From: a virus
Virus record (IMG/VR): IMGVR_UViG_3300033145_001039
Span: 1-51,249 of that record
Length of the DNA stretch: 51,249 nt
Reading direction: 5' to 3' (one strand)
A program made the position numbers and the translations under genes. This document shows positions 40,436 to 46,588 of the stretch, piece after piece. Position 1 is the first letter of the stretch. Each line of letters opens with the position of its first letter. The notes beneath the pieces are model-generated. The model was not told the origin of the DNA and ran no database searches. It worked only from the letters and a program-made list of their open reading frames with translations.

Positions 40436-40731
40436 GCCGACCGCCCCCTGTTTTGTTTTCCCGCACCATCCCCTTTCCAGCGCCAGACGCCAATAGGTCT
40501 ATGGTGACACTCCCTTCTCTTGCTCTTCTTATACCCTACGCACTCCCAGCCCGGTTCTTTGAAGACCGCTCCCAATGCCCGCAGGTCTACTGTAACAGGA
40601 AGAACCCCCAGACGTTCCCGTACATCATCAATTGTGACCGTGCCTTGTTCCCGAGCAATCTCCTTGGCTATGATGCGGCCAGCGTTGATGAGCCCCGCCC
40701 GGTCTTGTTCGAATAGGCCCATTACATGCAC
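40426..40731 (-). CDS. Hypothetical replication-region protein (101 aa)
   Basis: GTG 40731 with RBS AAAGGGGGTAG. AGLINAGRIIAKEIAREQGTVTIDDVRERLGVLPVTVDLRALGAVFKEPGWECVGYKKSKRRECHHRPIGVW (split) resembles winged-helix phage proteins that precede replication initiators. The C-terminus is basic. Overlaps the initiator by 10 bases. Confidence 0.65.
   Translation of the reverse strand: MHVMGLFEQDRAGLINAGRIIAKEIAREQGTVTIDDVRERLGVLPVTVDLRALGAVFKEPGWECVGYKKSKRRECHHRPIGVWRWKGDGAGKQNRGRSAWM
40437..40448 (-). promoter_or_regulatory. Start-associated motif 11
   Basis: GGGGGCGGTCGG one base before ATG of the replication initiator. Confidence 0.85.
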
Positions 40732-40892
40732 TATCTACCCCCTTTCTTGACAGCGGCCCCCGGGGGCAGTACAATCACAATGCCGCCGGGGCGTCGCCGC
40801 CCAGTGTCGCATAAGCTCCCCGCCGGCCTGGAGCCGCCAACTCCAGTCCGTTCCGATTCCCCGCCTCCCTGAATTGGGAGGCCGTTTGCCAT
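40731..40892 (-). CDS. Possible small protein (53 aa)
   Basis: MANGLPIQGGGESERTGVGGS...GGIVIVLPPGAAVKKGGR, starting at the predicted transcript start of the promoter at 40897-40926 and ending one base into the next gene. Gly/Arg/Pro-rich; a perfect 7-bp hairpin (GCCTCCC/GGGAGGC, 40863-40882) occupies codons 4-10. It may be a leader peptide rather than a protein gene. Confidence 0.4.
   Translation of the reverse strand: MANGLPIQGGGESERTGVGGSRPAGSLCDTGRRRPGGIVIVLPPGAAVKKGGR
40747..40775 (+). promoter_or_regulatory. Antisense promoter TTGACA-17-TACAAT with palindromic spacer
   Basis: TTGACA at 40747-40752, TACAAT at 40770-40775, spacer 17 bp that contains the perfect palindrome GCCCCCGGGGGC. 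It points right, against the minus-strand genes, and would transcribe toward the 36-bp repeat array. It may be fortuitous, but spacing and hexamers are good. Confidence 0.5.
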
Positions 40893-40896
40893 CTGC

Positions 40897-40926
40897 ATTA
40901 TAACATGCTGCACGGTACAAATTCAA
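40897..40926 (-). promoter_or_regulatory. Promoter TTGAAT-18-TATAAT for the replication operon
   Basis: Minus strand: -35 at 40921-40926, 18-bp spacer, consensus -10 at 40897-40902. Start near 40890, followed at once by a 7-bp GC hairpin. It converges with the plus-strand promoter at 40747. Confidence 0.7.
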
Positions 40927-40938
40927 CTCCCGCTGGTC

Positions 40939-41181
40939 TCATAATGCCTTCCCTATAAAGCGCTCAAAGCCAAGCTTCTTCCAGCATTCTTCACACAAGA
41001 CGACGTTGTAGAAGACCCAGCTTCCTTCATGTACATCTATCTCCTCCCTGCTATCGGGCCTGTTGAAAACCACCCGTTTGCTTATAGCCTTGGGCGCATT
41101 ACGACTGATTTCGAACTCGTAGTACACTTCCTTCGCCCTGTCGATCTCCTTCTTGCACTCGTCACAGATGTACTTGATCAT
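40939..41181 (-). CDS. Zinc-knuckle protein (80 aa)
   Basis: MIKYICDECKKEIDRAKEVYYEFEIS and VVLCEECWKKLGFERF give a CxxC...CxxC zinc site separated by a beta-rich linker; RBS AGGAGGTGAAAA. It belongs to a family of small phage zinc proteins of unknown role. Confidence 0.7.
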   Translation of the reverse strand: MIKYICDECKKEIDRAKEVYYEFEISRNAPKAISKRVVFNRPDSREEIDVHEGSWVFYNVVLCEECWKKLGFERFIGKAL

Positions 41182-41199
41182 TTTTCACCTCCTAACTCT

Positions 41200-41667
41200 G
41201 GCTCGCTCGGTTCCCCTGGTTCCCTTGACCACTCTGGCTCGCTTCCTAGGCGTGGGTTTCTATTCGTTCACGGCTCGCTAGCCTCCCTCGGTTTTCTCTG
41301 TATTATTGGCTCGCTAATCCTTTCCGGTTTTCTTTAGGACCTCGGCTCGCTCCCCCACGTCGGGTTTCTGCTTTTGAGTGGCTCGCTTCGCGACAGCGGG
41401 TTTCTGTGGCGGCCTAGCTCGCTTCCTGCTATCGGATTTCTGGGGGCAAACGGCTCGCTTTCGCCCGCTGGTTTTCTCTCTTCCCAGGGCTCGCTGCCAA
41501 GAACTGGTTTTCTCTCTCTCCTTGGCTTGCTCACCTATCGCGGGTTGCTCTGTGCCGATGGCTCGCTGTGCCTTTTCGGTTTCCTTCCTTGCTCTGGCTC
41601 GCTGCGGTCTGATGGGTTTCTCCAGAATTCCGGCTCGCCCTCTTCCAAACGGCTGGCGACCCGGGAA
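41200..41667. repeat. 36-bp tandem array with two invariant 8-mers (13 units)
   Basis: Plus-strand unit: GGCTCGCT-N10-GGGTTTCT-N10 (second block GGTTTTCT or GGATTTCT in some units). GGCTCGCT recurs at 41200, 41236, 41272, 41308, 41344, 41380, 41416 (AGCTCGCT), 41452, 41488, 41524 (GGCTTGCT), 41560, 41596 and 41632 (GGCTCGCC), exactly 36 bp apart. The 10-bp interiors show almost no similarity. Half-units are 18 bp and the two 8-mers share GG-T--CT. Frames on both strands stay mostly open because 36 is a multiple of 3. Confidence 0.95.
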
Positions 41668-41691
41668 GCGGTCAAACTCCCCGGGCCGGAA

Positions 41692-41780
41692 GTGGCACCA
41701 CCCCAGCGGATTCGAACCGCCGACCGCAACGGTGGCGGAGGTTAAACCACCGCGCTGCCGGGTTGGGACCCCGGCTTGGC
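41692..41780 (-). other. tRNA-like 3' element (T-arm and hairpins), not a canonical tRNA
   Basis: Minus strand GGCGG-TTCGAAT-CCGCT is a perfect tRNA T-arm, followed by GGGGTGG-T-GCCA. Upstream are hairpins GCCGGG-GTCCCAA-CCCGGC and CGGTGG-N11-CCACCG, but the arms do not assemble into a standard cloverleaf. It may be a degenerate tRNA, a captured attachment-site half, or an unusual tRNA-like RNA. Confidence 0.4.
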
Positions 41781-41818
41781 CCCCTACCTTGGGTCTAGGA
41801 TGGCAGTTGTAGGCCATG

Positions 41819-42247
41819 TCAGAACGGGACTCCGTTCTTAGCCCGCTCTTGGGCACCCATAAGGGACTTGCCTACTCCAGGAGCCAAGTATTCTTCGACC
41901 TTCGGTCTGGTCTTACCTTCGTAGGTGTCCTTCTTTACCTTGATGTAGATTGTCTTATCGGGGAGTTCTGCACAACACCGATCTGCCAGATCTTGCAAGC
42001 CCTCGATCTCGTCCTCTGTGCTACCCCCGAGGGCTACCCACACCTGAACCCATTTCCAGGCTGCTTTTGCATTGACCGGGAGGTTGTCCCATATCATGGC
42101 TCCTTCCCAGCCCCCATTATTGACGACCTCCATCTGAAGTGAAACCATGGGATCGCCCGCTTTAGTTTTGCCTGTCGGATCTAAATCTTTGACCCGTACT
42201 TCGTAGATCCCAGGGTCAAGCACACTTATCAAGTCACCCACTTTCAT
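41819..42247 (-). CDS. DUF669-like ssDNA-annealing/binding protein
   Basis: 142 residues. VLDPGIYEVRVKDLDPTGKTKAGDPMVSLQMEVVNN and AMIWDNLPVNAKAAWKWVQVWVALGG then VKKDTYEGKTRPKVEEYL follow the DUF669 layout ('G.Y...v......T..G.pyl...fev....' and 'v....Y.G...n.v....'). It neighbours a Sak4-like ATPase and RecB-like nuclease, so a single-strand DNA role in recombination is likely. Confidence 0.7.
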   Translation of the reverse strand: MKVGDLISVLDPGIYEVRVKDLDPTGKTKAGDPMVSLQMEVVNNGGWEGAMIWDNLPVNAKAAWKWVQVWVALGGSTEDEIEGLQDLADRCCAELPDKTIYIKVKKDTYEGKTRPKVEEYLAPGVGKSLMGAQERAKNGVPF

Positions 42248-43002
42248 TCCACACCTCCTGCGATAAGCTCCTCGGTGTGAGGCTTACCCTTTTCGGTTTT
42301 CCTTGTTTGCGCGGATTTGGGCTCAAACAATGCCCGCAGCGCCTTGTAGCTCATTGGACACGATCCGGCCTTGTCCAGGATCGGATTCCGGCTCCCAGCC
42401 TCGATGCCCTCATAAGGCCGGAATACGATCTTGCGCTCACCCTTTTCCGTGGTGCAGAACAGGACGTTATCCACTACGGCGAGGGCGAACCTGGCCAAGC
42501 GCCCCGGCAGGTCTATCGTGTGGCCTACCGTGACTTCGCCGATCACTGCCCACCTGGAATGCGCAATGACAAGTACATTGACAGGCAGTTGAGAGAATGC
42601 CTTGATGAGTTCGATTACCCGATTCCGGGCCGCCCCCCAGTCTGCGCCGTAAGGAGCTTGCCCAAGTTGGGTAATACCCATCTCTTCGCAGACCTCACGC
42701 TCGATCCAGTCATTCACCACGTCTATGGTGTCAAGTGCGATCGTCTGATAGGGCAGTTCCCCCTTGTCAACCATGGCCCTTAGCTGCGCGTATACCTCGC
42801 GCAACTCGCCCAGGTTTTTGATCTCAGCCACGTAAGCGCCCTCTACGTAACGGGTGCCGCCTTCCATATCCAAGATCAGGCACTCAGGCCATTGGGCTGC
42901 GAAGGAGCTTTTGCCGATTTTCGGTGCGCCGAATACGAGCCAAGTGCCCCTCTCGGGAAAGCCAGTATCGGCCTTCTTCTTCTCCTTTGGCAGCACTACC
43001 AT
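42244..43002 (-). CDS. Sak4-like RecA-fold recombination ATPase
   Basis: 252 residues. Walker A LVFGAPKIGKSSFAAQWPECLILDMEGG, Walker B IALDTIDVVNDWIEREVCEE, sensor VNVLVIAHSRW. This is the phage AAA_24 / Sak4 single-strand annealing type. It lies between DUF669-like and RecB-like genes in an overlapping trio. RBS GGAGGTGGTGAC. Confidence 0.8.
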   Translation of the reverse strand: MVVLPKEKKKADTGFPERGTWLVFGAPKIGKSSFAAQWPECLILDMEGGTRYVEGAYVAEIKNLGELREVYAQLRAMVDKGELPYQTIALDTIDVVNDWIEREVCEEMGITQLGQAPYGADWGAARNRVIELIKAFSQLPVNVLVIAHSRWAVIGEVTVGHTIDLPGRLARFALAVVDNVLFCTTEKGERKIVFRPYEGIEAGSRNPILDKAGSCPMSYKALRALFEPKSAQTRKTEKGKPHTEELIAGGVE

Positions 43003-43922
43003 GTCACCACCTCCTGCAATTCGCTGTGCTTTCGGGTCTGTCTAAATCCCATCTTCCGGGCTAACTTTGAATCATTGATGCAAAGCTCCCGGTATACACA
43101 CCCGTGATAGCGGCATGCGTCGGGGTTTCTCCATGTCGCTCCCTTTCCTATGGCTCTCGCAATTTCAATCAGTTCTTTGCCGATCTGATCGAGGTCATCA
43201 CCAGACTTTGCTATCGCCTCTTTTTGGTAGTACCACTCGGGCCGAGGCTGGGTGCCATTGAAGGGAGCCGTCAGCCCAACTTCAACGGACAACCGCTTAA
43301 AGTAGGCATCAGAATCCTCATTCTTTCTGATACGGATCTGTGGCTTGCGGATGAGGTAATAGATGATCCCGATGGGTTTGAGCCCCAGTTGCCATTGTGC
43401 CCACATGTAGTAGGCCATCTGGTCATCTATCTGGAGCCTGTCTGTGTCTAGCTCTCGGGAACCGGTCTTCCAATCCCACAGCCAAGCATTGCCATGCGGA
43501 TCTTTTGTAATGAGGTCGATCTTCCCGGCCAGGGAAAACTTAGGAGACTTGCGGCCAGTAGCAGTCTTGAGGGGCACGATAAACTCTTTCTCGACTGCTA
43601 CCACCTCGTGCTCCATAGCCCGGACTGGATCGCGGGCCAGGAGCCCTCCAACGAGCACTTCGGCTATGCCCATGTTGTGCTCAGCCTCATCGTCTCCCCA
43701 TGGCGAAGTATTGGAAGTCAGGTGCTCCCGCATGGCTTCGAACGGGTCTTGCCCCCCGTAGTGGGCTCCCAGCCCTACATGAACCAAGGAGCCGAAATAG
43801 GGGGCGGGCTTGGGTTTCAGCGGTTCAAGCCCTTCGTGGTACTTGAACCACCACTTACGCGGGCACGCTTTCCACGTGCCGATTTCCGAACTAGTCAGAA
43901 CTATGCGCTCCGACCGCCCCAT
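42996..43922 (-). CDS. RecB/Cas4-like PD-(D/E)XK nuclease
   Basis: 308 residues from ATG 43922 with RBS AAGGAGGAGAC; a longer upstream frame covers the previous gene and is rejected. SEIGTWKACPRKWWFKYHEGLEPLKPKPAPYFGSLVHVGLGAHY (split) is the Cas4/RecB start. Active-site region FSLAGKIDLI...WLWDWKTGSREL (D...DxK). C-terminal cysteines CRYHGCVYRELC suggest an iron-sulphur cluster. Likely exonuclease of the recombination module. Codons 1-4 carry motif GGGGCGGTCGG. Confidence 0.88.
   Translation of the reverse strand: MGRSERIVLTSSEIGTWKACPRKWWFKYHEGLEPLKPKPAPYFGSLVHVGLGAHYGGQDPFEAMREHLTSNTSPWGDDEAEHNMGIAEVLVGGLLARDPVRAMEHEVVAVEKEFIVPLKTATGRKSPKFSLAGKIDLITKDPHGNAWLWDWKTGSRELDTDRLQIDDQMAYYMWAQWQLGLKPIGIIYYLIRKPQIRIRKNEDSDAYFKRLSVEVGLTAPFNGTQPRPEWYYQKEAIAKSGDDLDQIGKELIEIARAIGKGATWRNPDACRYHGCVYRELCINDSKLARKMGFRQTRKHSELQEVVTW
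43910..43920 (-). promoter_or_regulatory. Start-associated motif 12
   Basis: GGGGCGGTCGG overlapping ATG 43922 and codons 2-4 of the RecB-like nuclease. Confidence 0.85.
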
Positions 43923-43936
43923 GTCTCCTCCTTGTG

Positions 43937-44224
43937 TTATAATGGGGGGCCGCTTTCCGACCGCCCCAAAGTCTGAAACGCGGCTGGCCGCCCCGACCCC
44001 TTGGGGCGGCCACTTCTCTTTAGAGCAAGCTTGCCGCCCACGATGTCTATGCACCATGACCAAGGCGATTGACCATAGCACTTATCCAAGAGGATTTCGT
44101 GGGAGGGATACAGTTTTAGAAGACGAACTTGCACAATCCATGGCCCATCATCGAATAGCACGAGGGCCTTGCCGTGCTCTATCTGGGTAAGAGTCCCAAT
44201 GCGGGTACCATAGCGTACTAGCAC
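43937..44224 (-). CDS. Hypothetical basic protein (95 aa)
   Basis: GTG 44224 is one base after GGGGGCGGTCGG. MLVRYGTRIGTLTQIEHGKALVLFDDGPWIVQVRLLKLYPSHEILL is a small SH3-like beta-barrel pattern; the C-terminus is Gly/Arg/Pro-rich and spans a strong hairpin (GGCCGCCCC/GGGGCGGCC, 43986-44011) and a second motif copy. Confidence 0.55.
   Translation of the reverse strand: MLVRYGTRIGTLTQIEHGKALVLFDDGPWIVQVRLLKLYPSHEILLDKCYGQSPWSWCIDIVGGKLALKRSGRPKGSGRPAAFQTLGRSESGPPL
43957..43967 (-). promoter_or_regulatory. Start-associated motif 13
   Basis: GGGGCGGTCGG 35 bases upstream of the RecB-like start, in the 3' end of the preceding gene. Confidence 0.8.
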
Positions 44225-44225
44225 T

Positions 44226-44237
44226 CCGACCGCCCCC
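44226..44237 (-). promoter_or_regulatory. Start-associated motif 14
   Basis: GGGGGCGGTCGG one base before GTG 44224. Confidence 0.85.
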
Positions 44238-44332
44238 TTGCCTGGATTCTCTGTTCGTGCTACAATACTTCTGGGAGTCATGCGAGGCTCCTTTCGAGGG
44301 GGGCACATTAGACTAGCGGCTCTGTGCCCCTC

Positions 44333-44515
44333 TCAGTTTTTTTGTTTATCTGCGATCTTTATTCCCAACACGCGCTCTAGGCGCATCCTAAACAGCCGCA
44401 ATGGCTTGGTATGTCCCTTTTCCCAGTTATAGATGGTCATGGGAGAACAGCCAAGCTTCGCGGCCAGTTCATCGCGACTCATTCCGAGCCGCTCCCTAGC
44501 AGCTCTGATCTGCAT
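44333..44515 (-). CDS. XRE-family repressor-like protein
   Basis: 60 residues; ATG 44515 is 4 bases after AAAGGAGGTGGGG. MQIRAARERLGMSRDELAAKLGCSPMTIYNWEKGHTKPLRLFRMRLERVLGI (split) is a classic Cro/CI HTH with nothing else. Two good promoters and a palindrome lie upstream, so it may autoregulate a genetic switch. Confidence 0.82.
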   Translation of the reverse strand: MQIRAARERLGMSRDELAAKLGCSPMTIYNWEKGHTKPLRLFRMRLERVLGIKIADKQKN

Positions 44516-44548
44516 CCCCACCTCCTTTCTCTCTGTCATCATCGAACT

Positions 44549-44577
44549 ATTATATAAAGTTTTGATGCAAAAGTCAA
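44549..44577 (-). promoter_or_regulatory. Repressor promoter P1, TTGACT-17-TATAAT
   Basis: Minus strand: TTGACT at 44572-44577, 17-bp spacer, TATAAT at 44549-44554, about 35 bases before the XRE start. Almost consensus. Confidence 0.85.
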
Positions 44578-44588
44578 GTCTTGGGGGA

Positions 44589-44611
44589 AAGCCTGTCTAG
44601 AACAGAGGCTT
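44589..44611. promoter_or_regulatory. Operator-like palindrome upstream of P1
   Basis: AAGCCT-N11-AGGCTT on 23 bp, immediately upstream of the -35 box of P1. Size and location fit an XRE dimer site. Inner bases are only partly symmetrical. Confidence 0.45.
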
Positions 44612-44669
44612 GCACTTTTGGCGTTGCGGGAAGAAGCAGTATCGCATGTACGGGCATCGGTATCAGCCA

Positions 44670-44698
44670 ATTATATTGTGATTGTTTGCGCGTGACAA
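44670..44698 (-). promoter_or_regulatory. Second upstream promoter, TTGTCA-17-TATAAT
   Basis: Minus strand: TTGTCA at 44693-44698, TATAAT at 44670-44675. About 120 bases upstream of P1. It would read through a 27-residue ORF (MPVHAILLLPATPKVQASVL...) into the XRE gene. Confidence 0.65.
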
Positions 44699-44727
44699 GG
44701 GCAACGGACCAATGTCCCGCATACTGG

Positions 44728-45135
44728 CTAATCGGGTTCTTGTCTGCGAAAGAGCGATGGCAGCATCCGCCTCCACCGGGGAACCCGGAGAAGATCCACC
44801 TGGCGCTCAAGCTCATTCAGCCGCTTTTCTAACTCATTGAGCCGGATCTGGACCAATCTGACCTCTTTTCTTAGTGCTGGCTCCCTCTCTTTGGTCAAGT
44901 CTAACTCCCTGCGCAATTCCTCCGAGGCTTGACGGATGGTTCGGCCCTCTTTGATAAGTTCGTGGAGCCGCTGTAGCAATGCCACTCCATTGTCCGTGAG
45001 TATGATCTGGTTATGGGGGCCGCGCCGGATCGCCTGCATAGAGTCCAGAATATCACGGATAGCATTCAAACGGGATCTTAGTTCGTTGTACTTCAACCCG
45101 AGCATCTTTTCGAGTTCCGGCAGGGTCAATGGCAT
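44728..45135 (-). CDS. Winged-helix plus coiled-coil regulator
   Basis: 135 residues. LTLPELEKMLGLKYNELRSRLNAIRDILDSMQAIRRGPHNQIILTDNGVALLQRLHEL (split) looks like a winged helix, then a long charged coiled coil (EEVRLVQIRLNELEKRLNELERQVDLL type). Starts 12 bases after the tnpB stop. Possibly a DNA-binding dimer acting on the repressor region. Confidence 0.7.
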   Translation of the reverse strand: MPLTLPELEKMLGLKYNELRSRLNAIRDILDSMQAIRRGPHNQIILTDNGVALLQRLHELIKEGRTIRQASEELRRELDLTKEREPALRKEVRLVQIRLNELEKRLNELERQVDLLRVPRWRRMLPSLFRRQEPD

Positions 45136-45147
45136 ACCCTATTGTGA

Positions 45148-46290
45148 CTATTCCCCGCAGATAAAGCAAGGGGCTTCTAGGGCCTTGCAGCCCAGGCTCT
45201 GTAGTCCCAGAGCCAATATGTTTAATGCCGCATTATGGTCACGATCCAAACGAAGACCACAATGAGGACATTCATGAATACGAACTGAGAGATCCTTGGG
45301 AACGATAGCTCCGCACTGGGAGCATCTCTGGGTAGTCCCGCGTGGATCAACTTCGATTACACGACGACCAGCCTCTTCCGCTTTGTACATCGTGAACTGC
45401 CGAAGCTGTCGCCACGCAGCATCACCGATGCTCTTGTTCAAGCTGTGCCAGTTCCCATTTTGCATCTTTTGAATCTCCAGTTTTTCAAAAGCCAGCAATT
45501 GAAATTCATTTACCAGACGACGGCTTAGCTTGTGAGCAAAGTCGCGGCGCTTGTTTGTAATGCGCTCATGGATGCGGGCCACTACCTTGCGCCGCTTCTT
45601 GTATTCAGGGGTTCCTTTTTTAGCTTGGCTGAACTTGCGTTGGGCTTTAGCCAATGCCTTCTCTTCCCGGCGGAAGAACCGTGGATTCTCAATCTGCTCG
45701 CCTGTCGAAAGAGTGGCAAAGCTCTCCAAGCCAACATCTATCCCAACCGCGTTAGGAACAGGGGGCAATCTTTTCGGTTTGACTTCTACTGAGAAGCAAG
45801 CGAACCACTTGCCGGTAGCAGTGCGCCGAATAGTCAGGGTCTTGATTTGTCCTTCGATGGGCCGGTGAAGCCTGATTTTAATGTCCCCGATCTTAGAAAG
45901 ACGCAGCTTTCCCTCCTCAGTGAGTTTGAATCCCGACTGGGGATAGGTGAAGCTATCATATCGCCCCTTTCCTTTGAAACGGGGATAACCGGCTTTCCCG
46001 TTCTTGGCTTTAAGCCTGCGAAAGAATCCTTGAAAGGCCAAGTCAACACGAGTACAAACCTCTTGAAGCACCTGAGAATAGACATCATTGAGCTGGGGAT
46101 ATTCCTCTTTAAGTTGTGGTAACATCTTAATAGTATCATAGCGTGCAAGGGATTCCCGCCGCTCAGACCAGGCTTCGCGCCTTCTAGCTAATATTTCATT
46201 ATAGACAAACCGACAGGAGTCCAAAGTCTGCTCCAGTCGAGCACGCTGGCCTTTCGTAGGAAATAACCGATATTTAAATGTTCTCCTCAC
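45148..46290 (-). CDS. tnpB: TnpB, RNA-guided nuclease of IS200/IS605-type elements, without TnpA
   Basis: 380 residues from GTG 46290, or 386 from ATG 46308. RuvC-like triad: D191 (GIDVGLES), E275 (FEKLEI), D357 (DRDHNAALNI), numbering from 46308. Zinc finger C329/C332 and C347/C350. N-terminal VRRTFKYRLFPTKGQ is standard. All catalytic residues are intact. No tnpA or IS ends fit between the flanking genes (12 and ~37 bases). A promoter overlaps the 46308 start, so GTG 46290 is the better start. Confidence 0.92.
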   Translation of the reverse strand: MRRTFKYRLFPTKGQRARLEQTLDSCRFVYNEILARRREAWSERRESLARYDTIKMLPQLKEEYPQLNDVYSQVLQEVCTRVDLAFQGFFRRLKAKNGKAGYPRFKGKGRYDSFTYPQSGFKLTEEGKLRLSKIGDIKIRLHRPIEGQIKTLTIRRTATGKWFACFSVEVKPKRLPPVPNAVGIDVGLESFATLSTGEQIENPRFFRREEKALAKAQRKFSQAKKGTPEYKKRRKVVARIHERITNKRRDFAHKLSRRLVNEFQLLAFEKLEIQKMQNGNWHSLNKSIGDAAWRQLRQFTMYKAEEAGRRVIEVDPRGTTQRCSQCGAIVPKDLSVRIHECPHCGLRLDRDHNAALNILALGLQSLGCKALEAPCFICGE

Positions 46291-46296
46291 AGTTAT

Positions 46297-46325
46297 ATTA
46301 TATGACATTTATGCGGCGGCGTCAA
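46297..46325 (-). promoter_or_regulatory. tnpB promoter TTGACG-17-TATAAT
   Basis: Minus strand: TTGACG at 46320-46325, 17-bp spacer, TATAAT at 46297-46302. Predicted start ~46290, coinciding with GTG 46290: a possibly leaderless transcript. Confidence 0.7.
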
Positions 46326-46345
46326 GTACACAAAGAAGGACATGA

Positions 46346-46588
46346 TCACTTTTCGACATCCCGCGTAGTACCCCCTAGAGCAGTTTGAATCAACAAAAGA
46401 TTGCTTTTGATCGCGGCCTCAATCTCCTCCCGGGCCGCATCCCGAATCCCCTCATATAGCTGGGCTTTCACCGCCGTCAATAAATCTTCACCCTGCTCAT
46501 CCAGATAATCACGAAATGCCCGAATGACTAGTTCTGTGACAATGCGGCCAAGCTCCTCGTAAAGATCATCAAGGGTATCATCGTCCAT
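46346..46588 (-). CDS. Small acidic helical protein (80 aa)
   Basis: ATG 46588 overlaps the upstream gene's end, RBS AGGAGC. MDDDTLDDLYEELGRIVTELVIRAFRDYLDEQGEDLLTAVKAQLYEGIRDAAREEIEAAIKSN (split), acidic helices throughout. Function unknown. Confidence 0.6.
   Translation of the reverse strand: MDDDTLDDLYEELGRIVTELVIRAFRDYLDEQGEDLLTAVKAQLYEGIRDAAREEIEAAIKSNLLLIQTALGGTTRDVEK

Noticed and set aside
41200-41667. CRISPR array
   Set aside because: Constant blocks are only 8 bp with 10-bp interiors; no direct repeat or spacer of CRISPR size and no cas genes.
41314-41856. 180-residue K/R-rich ORF through the tRNA-like element and the 36-bp array
   Set aside because: Open mainly because 36 is a multiple of three; it covers a T-arm whose translation (VGGSNPLGW) is typical of spurious ORFs over tRNA genes, and no good RBS precedes it.
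42996-44081. Longer form of the RecB-like gene starting at 44081
   Set aside because: Overlaps the preceding gene entirely and lacks RBS; ATG 43922 has AAGGAGGAGAC.
44296-44332. Strong hairpin after the XRE gene as its terminator
   Set aside because: The T tract lies on the plus-strand side and is the XRE gene's own A-rich codons; on the minus strand there is no U run.
44574-44832. ORFs on both strands between the coiled-coil and XRE genes
   Set aside because: Cys/Trp-rich and covering two good promoters and a palindrome; only the 27-residue minus-strand ORF after the upstream promoter remains possible.
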